NCBI GenBank assembly: GCA_023853785.1
Contig: JAJIRX010000526.1
Coordinates: 1 to 56,984, forward strand
Origin: Psilocybe azurescens
Lineage: Eukaryota; Basidiomycota; Agaricomycetes; Agaricales; Agrocybaceae
Length of the DNA: 56,984 nucleotides
Direction: 5' to 3'
The notes under the pieces were generated by a model that searched no databases, was not told the origin of the DNA, and saw only the letters and a program-made list of their open reading frames with translations. The position numbers and the translations under genes are program-made. Positions 1-10,899 of this stretch are shown in pieces (position 1 is the first letter of the stretch; the number at the start of each line of letters is the position of its first letter).

Positions 1-801
1 CCTCTCACATCGCGCTGCGTTTGACACTCTGCCTGCCCGCCCGCGCAGATACTTCTCCGCGTACTTCATAGGCATCGTCGCGCTGTTCTCCGCGACGCAG
101 AACAAGGTGCACCTGCTGCGCTGGCTGTACTGGGTGTACGACCAGTACCCGCTGCATGCGCGGGGCGTCGCGATGGCGTGGGGGAGGGCCTGATTGCGCT
201 CATGCGCAGCTTGAGGAGGCAGCCGGTGTGTATTTTGGTCAAGACGGATGAGGTGCGTCTTTCCTTTCTCTTTTCTTCAATTCTAGTCGATTCTCTTTCC
301 CCCAGGTTTGTTGATGTCCTTGTTTCTTTTGAAGATTAACAGCCTGTTCCATATGATTTTATATGTGAGGAAGAACGAGGAGACGTCGTATTTGAAGATT
401 ATACATTTTTATGAGGAGGAGAAGGGGATCCCGTCCGAGTTGGAGGCGAATGCGAAGAGTGAGTCCTTTCCGAACTTTCAATGATTGGACCGGGAATGGA
501 TGATTGATATGGATGGCGTTTTTTTGCTTAGTACTCGACGAAGCGTTCCCTGAAATTACGATCGATCTTGTGAGTGCTGTTTACACCCCCTTTCTTCAAC
601 TCACTCTGAACGCACTTTCTTTACCTCTTTTTCTTCTTCTTTTCGGTTCAGATACTCGTGGACGGGACGTTCGACCCGCCGCATATCGCCGCGCTCTCGC
701 ACCACCTGAAAATACCGCAGTCGCTCATGTTTATGACCTGCCCTGGGCCGCTGTTCCCTTACTCGATAGCGGAGCTTGGGACGCGGATTATCTCTCTTTG
801 A
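1..801 (+). CDS. APC-type amino-acid transporter, C-terminal exons (5' part outside window)
   Basis: Four exons can be read: 49-252, 335-458, 532-569 and 652-801, stop TGA at 799. The first exon gives the end of the membrane part (YFIGIVALFSATQNKVHLLR). The rest is the cytosolic tail seen in fungal APC-superfamily amino-acid permeases: a block with IIHFYEEEKGIPSE, then ILDEAFPEITIDLILVDGTF, then a P-rich end finishing GTRIISL. The role would be amino-acid or polyamine uptake at the plasma or vacuolar membrane; the substrate cannot be told. The frame is lost between about 160 and 185: residues up to DQYP are in one frame and GLIALMRSLRRQPVCILVKT in the next, as expected from one missing base. 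Family assignment rests on the tail, which I recognise but could not search. Confidence 0.65.
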
Positions 802-1189
802 TTTTAAGGTGTTAAGTTTAAATTTGCGTTTAGAGGCTCAAGATGCCTTGGGATGAGAGGATTGTACTGATATAAAGTAGACTTTTTGTTTTGTTTGTTA
901 TGGTGGTGTGATTGGTCGGTGCATTTATGATGCGACCTCTCTGGGCTGTCGGGGTGTCGTTCGCGAAGAATACTGAATTTTCTCATTGACATGGAATTAT
1001 AAATCAAGCCACTGACAGGTGCATAATAAAAACTACCGACGAATCGGTATCGACATTGAAATAACAAAAGTACAGCATGTAGACACATATCGATGACGGT
1101 GACTACAAGCCCAAATAAATCACAAACCTTTGCATGCGAAGAAAAACTAAGGGATCGTTAGATGGAGTACTGTGAGAGGATATACAGAC

Positions 1190-3160
1190 TTACCGAGCAT
1201 GATGGGCAAGGAGAAAGTAGAATAGAGGCCTGTTAATGTGCTTTTGGTCAGTTGCATCATGCGCCCGAAGGCATCGACACGATGCAACCTTAAGCCTGAG
1301 GGCCCACGTCAAGGGAGCACCAGGAGTACGCGTACGCGTACACGTACCCCTCCCTCAAGAAAAATACGCGTCGACCGTGTTTAACGGTGCGACGAGTCTT
1401 TATCGTTCATTGAAGAACGATAGTGTGATGGCAGAAGCCTTTCGGCGACTGTCATCGTTCTCATCCGATGGCGTTAAGGCATACGGAGAGCTTTGTCGCT
1501 CGGCATGCCAAAAGCATGCCGAGACAACAGTGTCCACGAATCGCCATTAGCGATGGCAGACCTTTATCGCTCACCTGGTCATGCCTGGTTGGGCACAACT
1601 GGAGAGCGGTAGATGCCACAGCCCGCCGCCTTCTCGAAGATCGTAGAAAGCGGACGAGAGTGGAGATGAGATGATGATTTTGTGATGATTTCAAACGACT
1701 GTCAACGAGATGTGTTAGTTCGAGCCAAATACAACGAGATAAGAAAGAAACATACATTTTACTCAGTCGTGTCGTAGAACAATAACCTGAAAAGCGTGAG
1801 AAATCCAAACGTTAGCATTCAATTAAAGCGAAGCGTACAAAGAAGTCGTAATCACCTTTGTTGATGAAGACCGGCTTGGCGATGCGCCTCACCGGCCAGA
1901 AAAAATGAAACACAGAAATTATTTTCTCCCGACAGCGTTGGGCCATCTGGAGAACCTTGTCATGGCCCAGCATTTACATGCTGAGCGGAGACAGTGTCGG
2001 CGATCACGATTGGTGACCGCGGACCTTCACCTCTCTCCAGTCATAGCCCGTTTCGGCACGACCAGCGAGCAGTATTTGCCACAGCCCACCGTCTTCTCAA
2101 TCTCAGGCGCGGCAAAGATGGACGGGTGAGCGGCGACAAAGAGTGAAAAACATCTGGAAATGTGAAATCAGATTTCTATCGACGGTGGAATAAGAAAGGG
2201 TTGACGTACTTCTTTTGGAGAACAAGAAAAAAGACATAGAGAATCTGTATAGCCGAAAGTGAGTGGGTAGTCACTAATGAGGCAAGAATGGGGTGATTAT
2301 TTACCATAGGTGCTAGACGGCAAAGCCTCTCGCCCCTAATCTTGGGGAGAGGGAGTATGTGGCGTCCCTTTAATACCTCGAGTCTTATATTTAAGGCTAT
2401 CTCAAAGTTCCTCACGGACCACCACTCGTGCATACGTGATGAGATGAGTAAGACGGATCTCCTCGCCTCCGCATTCAAGCTAATTTATTCTGCACAGATG
2501 TTGACAACTCATGTATTTCCTTTTGGGGGCCATATTACTGTATTGGGAAGTGCCTAGGCAGAGTGGGGGCTCCCTCCTGACATTTTCCGTGCCTTCTAAA
2601 GATCGATATCAATCAGATAACAAGTCAGAGTGAGTCATTACCTGTGGTCTTGAGAACAATGGAGATAAACTGTCCTCACGGTGGCTTGACAGTCCGGGTT
2701 TCCATATGACAGTGGTGTATTTTCTTCGGTGCTTGGCCAGTCGCCATGCGCAGCTGTGGAATTAGACAGCCTTCTTGAAGAACCAATGTAAAGGTCAAGC
2801 CTGTTTCTCCGTCTTCTCGGGCTTTCCCAATAATTAGGGAACGACACGTTAAAGATAATGGTGATAGATTGTCCCCACGGTGGCCTGATGGTGTCTTTTC
2901 GACGCCTGGCCATACGCAGGTGAGGAATTAGAAAGCCTTCTTGGAAACATCGTTAGGAAAGTCTGGCCTTAACCTCTTCATTTCTCCGGAATCTCCGATT
3001 GTCTTAACGAATATCGGCCGAAGATCACCTCGACGTGTATTCTACGGCGTATCTATCCGCAATGCTTGCATGATATGTACGATGGCTCGCAGTGCCGTTG
3101 CTAGAACACCCGCTCGTTTCTGAAGCTATCTCAGTACTAGTACAAGGGCTGAGGGTGTTT
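1190..3160. repeat. Left arm of a diverged ~2 kb inverted repeat
   Basis: Read as its reverse complement, this stretch matches 10,900-13,415 block by block. Examples: a run around 1,395-1,425 (TTTATCGTTCATTGAAGAAC) matches the complement of 13,181-13,210; 2,470-3,130 matches the complement of 10,930-11,470, including a shared string near 3,040 and 11,008 (ATACGCCGTAGAATACACG). The arm contains two tandem diverged units (about 1,440-1,690 and 1,861-2,130). I see no protein-coding potential. It is either the terminal repeat of a large element or two opposed copies of one old dispersed repeat. Confidence 0.75.
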
Positions 3161-5040
3161 CTGCCCGTGCAACGGCTATGAAGTAGAGAAACGGTGGCGG
3201 GAAATATAATGTACTTTCCGCGGGTATCATCGATGCTCCTCTCTTGATGAATTGTGGCAGACGAATAAAGATGTGCTTTGAAGGATAGGCTGCCTGGAAG
3301 AATACACGTGCGTCATATCTATACCTACGGTGAATTTACTGACTCTTTCAATTTGTAGGTAATCTCATCGCCAAACGGGAGCTGCCGAGTACTATATCGT
3401 TGGTATGTACTCTTGAACACGACCGTGACCTGTCTACAATCAATATCCTTGTGCTAGGTTATCTAATATCGAGAAATTCATCGCAATTCTGTGAGTCTTC
3501 GGTCACTGCTGTCCTTCTCGCACGTCGTTTCAACCAACTATGAGCAATGCTCACAGTCTACTAACCAATGTGATTCAGACATACTAACGAATCCCCCTTC
3601 TCGTCATCACAATGGTCAGCATCCACCCACGCTATACAGTGTGTAAAGTCGAGAGGTAAGATTCTGGAACTGTTGGTGGATACCATCGATGAGCTGCAAT
3701 TGTTGACGAAATTGAGAAGTAGATAAATCTAGGTGCAACCTAACTCAATTCCTGCAAAAACTCATTTCATGGGCCAATATGATCTGCCATCAATAATTTG
3801 GGAGGACGGCGGGGCTAGCTTCTTTGAAACTTCTCGTGAAGTGACCTGACGCTGGCTATCCTGTTCTCCAGCTGCGGCCTTTTGGTCGATACTAAGTATG
3901 GGAGCTGGGTAGAATGGGGGTGTGAGTGGAAGAGCCCCTACACATTGTCGCAACTTCCCTACCACAATGGAAAGCATTTGCTTTAGTGTAGAAATATCGG
4001 CTGTGGAAGTAGGACAGTTAGGATAGGTTGTTACGAGGCCTGAAGACAAGCGGATTGGACATACCTTCGCTATGTGAAGATGGGTCTCCAGACTAGTGCG
4101 TATTTTGACTGCAATAAGAGCATTCAGCATCTAGCACCACCCCGAGACTGCCGTAGAATGCAATCCACAAAGTGTTAGCGTACATTGCTGACAAAACCTT
4201 CCTCATCAACGTTTGTAAATCCGTAATCTGTTAATGTATAGCTTGTATGTTACTTCAGGTGAGTTATTTTTTGTATAAGGGTCCGAGAGAGATATCCGGG
4301 CGGCGGATACGGTCCATATGAAGAACCAAAACCGAAATCACTGTTCTGCAGGGGAAACTGGGGAAGATAGGATCCTGTGGCAAAAGTGAAATAAAATTGT
4401 GGGGAAGCGGGAAGTATTATTAAGGCGCTTAAATAATTTGGCGTCTTTTTCCTCTACGGAAACAGTAATGGACATTGTTCATGGAGGGTTTGGGAGAATG
4501 AGGAGATTGGCCCGTGTACGCTGAATTGGCAATTGGTTAAAACTCAGATTTAAGACCAGCCGCAGGCACTCCGTGTCGGAATTGTCTCATAGCGTCGAGT
4601 TGTCGATAGTAATTACTTGACTGGAAGGCACCCAATATTACTAGGTGAACCTGAGTCGAGTACAATCATTATATGCGATTATTGATATGGCGACGCACAG
4701 ATACTTCCGAGATCAAAGAGCGCAACGAGCTCGGATCTCTCGCTAAAAGATTGAACTCACGTGGATGACCCATCTGGAGGGGGCATTCGCCTCGTAAGAT
4801 GGCTCGACAAGAACAGTTCCAATCGGGAGGTAATCATAAGTGGTGATAAACGGTCCGAAAGTACGAATAAAAGAACTACACGCACGAGGTCAGCCTGCTT
4901 CTGTAGCGCAGCTGTGAAGATATTTTCGCTAGACGAAAATCCCAAGCTCCGAATTTTATTAAAACACAGTTAAATTTTTATTCAACACGTAGACTGACTA
5001 CCACTTTACCTTAAAAAAGGATACAGAAATACCCTCGAGC
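3160..5040. other. No gene supported
   Basis: About 1.9 kb inside the left inverted arm. Short splice-like pieces occur (for example around 3,358-3,410 and 3,460-3,493, bounded by AG and GT), but they give no recognisable protein. Open frames at 3,762-4,130 and 4,757-4,973 show no motif or homology I can name. Confidence 0.4.
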
Positions 5041-5049
5041 TCGTGGGAA

Positions 5050-5777
5050 AGTGTACTTAGAGATTGTCTGCGGAAGAAAAACTCGACACACTGCGGAAGG
5101 ATGAACAGCGCGTTGGAATCGTGCACAGAACCAAAAAATTTCCATTATGGAATCGCTTGCATACATGTGGAGGACCGATCCCGATTTTGACCAAACATCT
5201 TCCAAGAGGATTGACGCGGTGCGCACCGCGTCTCGAGGAGACAGCGTGGAGTCGTCTTCTTCCACTGGCAAGCTCGATCTGAAAAATAAAAGAAAGGCTC
5301 GTCAGAGAAGTACATCAAAAGAGGTGTAAGTTGTTAGTATGCGATGAAATTTCACAAGTCAATAATTTCCAGGAAATATCCAGCGAACAAACACCAAGCC
5401 TCGCACACGGAACAGTCATTAGTGAGCTCTAACGTGTTCGGACCTTGATATATCATACTGAATGATATTATTTTAACGAAGCTTTGATCAATAGGCTCAA
5501 GAGTAAGCAAGAGAATGATTCCTCTGCTGTGGCTAGCTCTAGCTAATCCAAAGGTCCCACAGCTGCGACCGAAGACGGGAAGTTTACCGCTGCTCAGCCA
5601 TACGATCAACTTATGGCGGAGCTGAAGTATAAGAGGCGTAAGCTCGAAGAAGACAGTGTCGAGAGGAAAGCTAACCAGGAAGTCCAACACATGAAATATG
5701 AGTACAAGACGGGCATGCAGGAGTACATGATGAGGGCGTTCATATTGATGGCCACCAGCTTGGCGGATAAGGATTAA
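5050..5777 (+). pseudogene. Decayed small gene with coiled-coil C-terminus (possibly Myb/SANT-like)
   Basis: Two coding-like pieces on the plus strand. The first, about 5,064-5,327, has RTKKFPLWNRL in one frame and then a serine/lysine-rich stretch in another, ending at a good donor (GTAAGT) near 5,328. The second, about 5,600-5,777, reads as a charged helix starting YDQLMAELKYKRRKLEED and ending MATSLADKD with a stop. A charged helix after a basic N-terminal region is common in fungal transposon-associated Myb/SANT proteins, and the RTKKFPLW string fits loosely, but the frame is broken and the match is weak. A similar charged helix is encoded on the minus strand near 13,800. Confidence 0.35.
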
Positions 5778-6061
5778 AAACTGCGAAGTTCTTCTCGTCA
5801 GAGTTTTCTTAGGATTGGAATAAAGAGAGCTGGAAAGAGTCGTCGAATGGACACATCATGGATCGGCGACAGGGGCGCGTCAGTCGCGTCAGTCGCGTCT
5901 TATATATATGTATCGACTTAAAGAACGTGACCGCGGTTTTGAGTCCGATCCATTACATTTGTTTTTGACAAACCTCGGCTATAAGTTAACCTGTTTGAGC
6001 AGCCTGTAACTATCTGCAAAATGCACCGAACACCTCGGAGGTTTTCTTCCTTTCTACATCG

Positions 6062-7452
6062 ATGGCTACCCTTCAGAAAGATAACCTGACCTTTCTCGAA
6101 ATCGTCGACATCTGCGATAATGTCCATTTACACCGCGGACCCACAAGTCTCTGTGATGTTTCATTTAACTCGGAGGTTCTTGTGCCTCTGTATCTTTCTG
6201 AATCGTCTGATAGTCCAGTAATCGGATTACTCCGCCCCATCATGGTCGAGCAACTACTACTCGAGGACCAAACCAGTCGCAAGAATGGTACCGCAGAATT
6301 ATGGTCGTTTAGGCTTGACGCATCCAAATACATCGAATTGCGAAACAGGATGACCGGGCCCAGCGTCAGTTTCAGCAACTGGTTGGATACGCCATCGAAA
6401 AGAACCAACGCCATGAAGGAGCTGTGTGAGCGATGGAGGGATACGGGCCTTTTTCCTAATGTCTGTGGTCCGAAGAAATGGAGGAATGAAATGTATCCAA
6501 TATATTCAGATCCCTTTGGCATCCACGATTATCCTCTCGTTGCGGGACATGAAGATGGGCTCAATTTCGCGTTCGAAATGGAACGCTCAGCGTGCGCATT
6601 ATTTGGCGTGGTCACTTACGGGGTTCATTTGAACATCTATGATGAGGTATTACAAGACGATGGTCAACGAAGCCTGCGTGTGTGGGTGCCAACTCGTTCA
6701 TTCACAAAACCCACGTAAGTGCTTATCCCTGTCCCCTGTAATCTATTACAAATTTTGACAGTCTTCATGTAGCTTTCCAGGCATGCTTGACAACACTGTT
6801 GCTGGAGGTATTCCCAGTGGCATGCCTATATTCGATTCATTGGTCAAGGAATGCATGGAAGAAGCTAGTATACAACCTGAAGTCGTCAAGAAGTATACCA
6901 GGGCAGTCGGTTCCATTAGTTATTTCTACAGGTGATACCTTTCAACTAACAACAGATGGAGTTGCGCGCTGATTTAAATGCAAAAGAGCATCTACGGGCT
7001 GGTTACAACCCGAAGTCGAGTAAGTCGATAAACAGTCTATCATCGTTGCGTGCTTAACTTGCAAATAGATACGTTTACGATATTCTCATCCCTCCTGGCG
7101 TAGACCCAACTCCATTCACCCCCAGGCCTTTGGATGGGGAGGTTGAATCATTCGAGGTTCGTGCACCTAAACAGTTTCCAATTTCTAATTAATCAATGAC
7201 TACTTTCGGTGCGATACAGTTTGTATCTCACGAAGAGCTTTTGAAGCAGCTCCAAGCAGCGCTTTTCAAGCCCAACTGTGGTCTCGGTAAGCATGTCGTT
7301 CTTTCACTGATGCGAGGTCTTATCGAGAACGATGCGCCAAGTGATACTTGATTTATTCATTCGCCTTTGGGTACATTACCCCGGATAATGAACCGGATTT
7401 CATGAAGATAGTCAATCGACTACATGGTGGGTTTGACTACAAGATTTGGTGA
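6062..7452 (+). CDS. DUF4743-Nudix hydrolase (thiamine-pyrophosphokinase-related type), one frameshift
   Basis: Six exons with clean borders: 6062-6714, 6773-6931, 6987-7018, 7069-7156, 7220-7286 and 7342-7452. The N-terminal about 220 residues match the DUF4743 domain that precedes Nudix in this family (Nudix 20/24-like). The Nudix box follows as VAGGIPSGMPIFDSLVKECM then EEA; in the family this binds Mg2+ and cleaves nucleoside-diphosphate-linked compounds, with oxidised thiamine diphosphate a known substrate of relatives. GWLQPEVE and the tail DNEPDF..RLHGGFDY are also family-typical. The frame breaks near 7,365 (one extra T in a TTT run), which would stop the protein about 26 residues early. 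The start ATG at 6062 begins the conserved region with no in-frame upstream alternative that I prefer. Likely cytosolic. It lies head-to-tail with the peroxidase gene 340 bp downstream. Confidence 0.85.
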
Positions 7453-7788
7453 TTGTACGGGCCATGCACCAATGCGCGTCTGTTCCAACATTCCAATGGC
7501 TTCCGCAGAGAGTGCAAAGTGATACTTCTCGAGTGTATAATATACAATTCCGACAAGCATATTCAATTCCCCGGAAACACTTGTTTTTGTCTCGGTGTGC
7601 TCTGCCTGCAAGTGTCCAAATTAAATGTGCAACACCATGATGATATCTCCGCTGTGAACATTTTACATGTCCATCATATCTCGTGACTTTGACAGGTGTG
7701 GTCACGAAGTGTCGGAAGAAATCAAAAGGAAGGTAGAGCTGAAGTCTAACTTGTTCGCTTCCAAGTATAAATAAAAGCCTACTGACGG

Positions 7789-8897
7789 ATGTCTCTTTTC
7801 CCCCTTCGACCCACGATGTTTCTCATAACGCCTGTCGTCAACACTGTTCAGAATATTGTCGTTTTCACCTACGACTTTGGCCTAACAGCAGCCAACCTTG
7901 TCATTCCAAGTCGTAAGGTTGGGCATGTTACTCCAGAGGGACATCCGGGGGCGGGAGGAAAGTGGCCTGAGTACATCGCACCCAAGGAAGGAGACAGCCG
8001 ATGCTCTTGCCCGGCCCTAAATGCTATGGCCAACCACGGTGAGTCGACAGGCCGAATGTATTGTGCTTCTGAATCGACGTGTTCTAACTGTGATAACGGG
8101 ACAATCCAACTCCCTTATATTTGACTAGGCATTCTTCCCCGCGACGGTAAAAATATCAAATTCAATGAACTTGGTCCGAAGATCCGAACGACGTTTAACT
8201 TTGCATCGACCTTTTGTTTCTTCGTCCCTAATTTTGCGGCAAACATGTTGAATAAAAGTTACAAGAACGACACTTTCGACCTCGCTGAGCTCGACCTCCA
8301 TAGCGATAAAGGAATAGAACACGATGGGTCACTCACTCGTACGACTTTCTGTTTCGTACTCACACGGCAGATATTAATTGATCAGCATCGCAGGGGAAGA
8401 CAGTGCAGTAGTCCCTGATCAATCAAAACCTCATCTCCAATACGTCAAAGAACTGCTGGCACTTGCTTCCGGCAAGGATAAGGAGGGTAACCCTATCCTT
8501 ACGACGAAGGATCTATCAGAATATACCTCTAAACGGCGTGTTGATGCACAAGCAACTAACCCGCAGTACACTTCCAGTTTCTTCCATAACATGTTTGGTG
8601 CCGCCAAGTAAGTTGCATTCACTCTTCGTTGACAAAGTGATCTGTTGTCTGACTAGCAAACTTTCAAGCTCATCCACAATGCTCACTATCTTCGGAGGTC
8701 GAGTCGTTGACTTGGAGCCACTTCTAACTGAGGAGCGCATACCCGATGGGTGGGAGTCTCGAGTCAGGAAGCGACTAGGCTTGACTTTCGCTTCATTCAA
8801 CAGCACAGTGCTGAAGGTTGCTCTCGGTGTTAACGAAAAGAAGTACAAGGAGAAAGTTGCTTCGCAGGCAGCCACGGATGCTACGCCCGCTGTGTGA
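7789..8897 (+). CDS. Heme-thiolate peroxidase (chloroperoxidase / unspecific peroxygenase family), intact
   Basis: Four exons, 7789-8038, 8129-8338, 8394-8607 and 8657-8897, join into an open frame of 304 residues. The family uses H2O2 to halogenate or oxygenate organic substrates through a heme whose fifth ligand is a cysteine. That ligand is in SRCSCPALNAMANHG (about residues 74-88). The second motif, normally EGD or EHD, is present as IEHDGSLTREDS and carries the acid-base residue. EERIPDGWESR near residue 250 is the usual C-terminal block. About 300 residues places it near the short-family size. The N-terminus is hydrophobic (MFLITPVVNTVQ then NIVVFTYDFGL), so it may be membrane-associated rather than cleanly secreted; an in-frame second ATG lies nine codons in. 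A decayed paralogue follows at 9,144. This is one of the few multi-exon genes here with no frameshift. Confidence 0.9.
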
Positions 8898-9143
8898 TGA
8901 AGTGCGGGAAACTGTGATGCGTAAGGTGGTTGTACTGGACTTTGGAATTGGTAGCTGTTACGTTACGGAAAATCTATCACGACAACTCATTTACGATTCA
9001 TATACCCAACTATGATACGTCGCCTAATGATATGCGACTCTTACTCAAGTGCGTGTAGTTAAGATCATTTGTTTCAATTCTGATCTTATTGGGTAAAGCC
9101 TAAGCTCGTTAAGCATTTCCTATCTGATGAGCAGAACCCCACA

Positions 9144-9465
9144 ATGTTCCTCATCAACCACATACTCAAATCCATTCAGACCGTGCTAATTCCGCCTGGT
9201 ATTTTGGATTGATTATTGCTAGTATTCTTATTCGAACTCAAGGTCGGACATGTCCTCCCTAAGGACAAGCTGGTGAAGTCGGAGAAAAATGGCCCGCGTA
9301 TATGTAGAAAGGCAATTGAGCGTGTGGGTGTCCGGGAGTTGAGCAGTGCGCAGGCAAATCACTCCTAGGTATAAGTAATGGCGCAGGATGGCAGAAGATA
9401 TCAAGTTCATGGATATTACACCTCGGACTGTCAGCTCGACGCTGGGTGAGCCATTTCGTACTACG
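9144..9465 (+). pseudogene. Decayed second heme-thiolate peroxidase (5' part)
   Basis: The sequence follows the upstream peroxidase exon 1 and the start of exon 2. ATG-TTC-CTC-ATC matches its second ATG, CTCAAGGTCGGACATGT matches the KVGHV codons, a string like GEKWPAYM sits where the intact gene has GGKWPEYI, CGCPG replaces CSCPA, and AEDIKFMDITPR matches GKNIKFNELGPK. Several stops and frame changes break it, and the distal half (acid-base motif and C-terminus) is missing. The proximal cysteine codon seems retained but the protein cannot be made. It is most simply a tandem duplicate that has decayed. Confidence 0.65.
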
Positions 9466-9469
9466 TTCC

Positions 9470-10890
9470 ATTAAACTTACAGCTCCACATTCATTTTTAT
9501 TACTTGGTGTAGTAGAATAGAGACTATGCCTAATTTGAAGCTCGAGTTTCTATCTATTGACGAGAAGTCGGGCAACGAGACATACGTAGAACATTGAAGC
9601 AAGTCACAAACATCAACGAAACCAAATTGCCACTAGGATACCACAAAACGGGAGGCGGCGTCAATGGATGGAGGTATGAGGAACGAGCTCAAGGGAGGAT
9701 GCTCATGCGATTGGCGGACAAGGCGCTGATGCAGCCACGCCATGACGGACAATTGTCGCGCTGGATTTGCTCAGTTGCCCTTTGAGGGTGGGATAGAAGG
9801 TCCTACGGGAAAGCAATGTCGCCGCCCTCCATTGTCTCAGGACTGACCGCAACCTACGGCGACAGCGAAATGATATATGTACAACACATAGACAATCGTG
9901 CTGCACCTGTTGTCTCGTTTCAAGTTTCCATTTTTCATCGATTTAGGAGAGACTGCTGCGGCATTACGCGAGGTCGCAAATACAGTAGGAGACGGCCGTG
10001 GATGGGCAAAGACAAATAAGGAGGAAAGAGGCGAACGAGTGGGCTACTAACAGCGTTCGTTCATGTGAGTGGATTTGGGCACAATGTCGCTTAGACGGTG
10101 AGGTTGTTAGGCTCTGTGTATGACTGTGCGGCTCATCGACACGGAGAGCAGGACCTGCGAGCATTGGCGCAGGTGGTGGCAAGAATGGAACGAATACATG
10201 GTGTACACTCGCTGTTGTGGGCAATACCAGATAATAACAATGCAGGTGATCATGGCCGCTGACAGGAAGAGGGGAGATGATGGCAACCCACGAACGAGCG
10301 ATGAACGACAAGCAACACGGCATATCGTCGTCGTATTGTTGCTGCTACTGCGTCGAGTGGGTTTTCTGCTTCCCGGCGATAAGGCCTACCCTGAGAGCTC
10401 CGACTTCTAACCACAGTGTCCTGTCCTTTCAGGCAAAGCGCCGCATTCATGGGTCATTAGTAGTCGGTGCACTCGGAGAAGAGATTTAGCAGACACAAAG
10501 CAGCCTTGTTCAGATCCACCTGGATCCAAAAAGAGCCTTGGCAGCCGGTCTGCTATTGACAGTCAGGGGTCTACTCACGTGCAACAGCTATCGTAAAACC
10601 TCCAACCAGTCACATTCCGTAGCGCATTGACCATAACTCAGACTCAGAGCTCATGCTTCAGGGCCTTGAGATGGACATAGTCTAACTGCAGTGACTGAAC
10701 ACTCTCGGACTGAAAACAAATGAAATAACTCGATACTGATGGCACACTCACACGCACACACACACACGATCTGATCACACCACCTTACTAAATAATTGTT
10801 AGATCGCATTCCAATCAGTTGCGGACCTTAAAATGAGTGTACACACCAAGTATTGGTGTAATTTGTTCACGTCGTGAATTAGTACAGTTC
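9470..10890. other. No gene supported; short CA microsatellite
   Basis: Several 60-120 codon open frames exist on both strands but none has introns, motifs or composition that I trust. A (CA)n-type run lies at about 10,745-10,767. This is the inner flank of the right inverted arm. Confidence 0.4.
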
Positions 10891-10899
10891 TGAACGATG

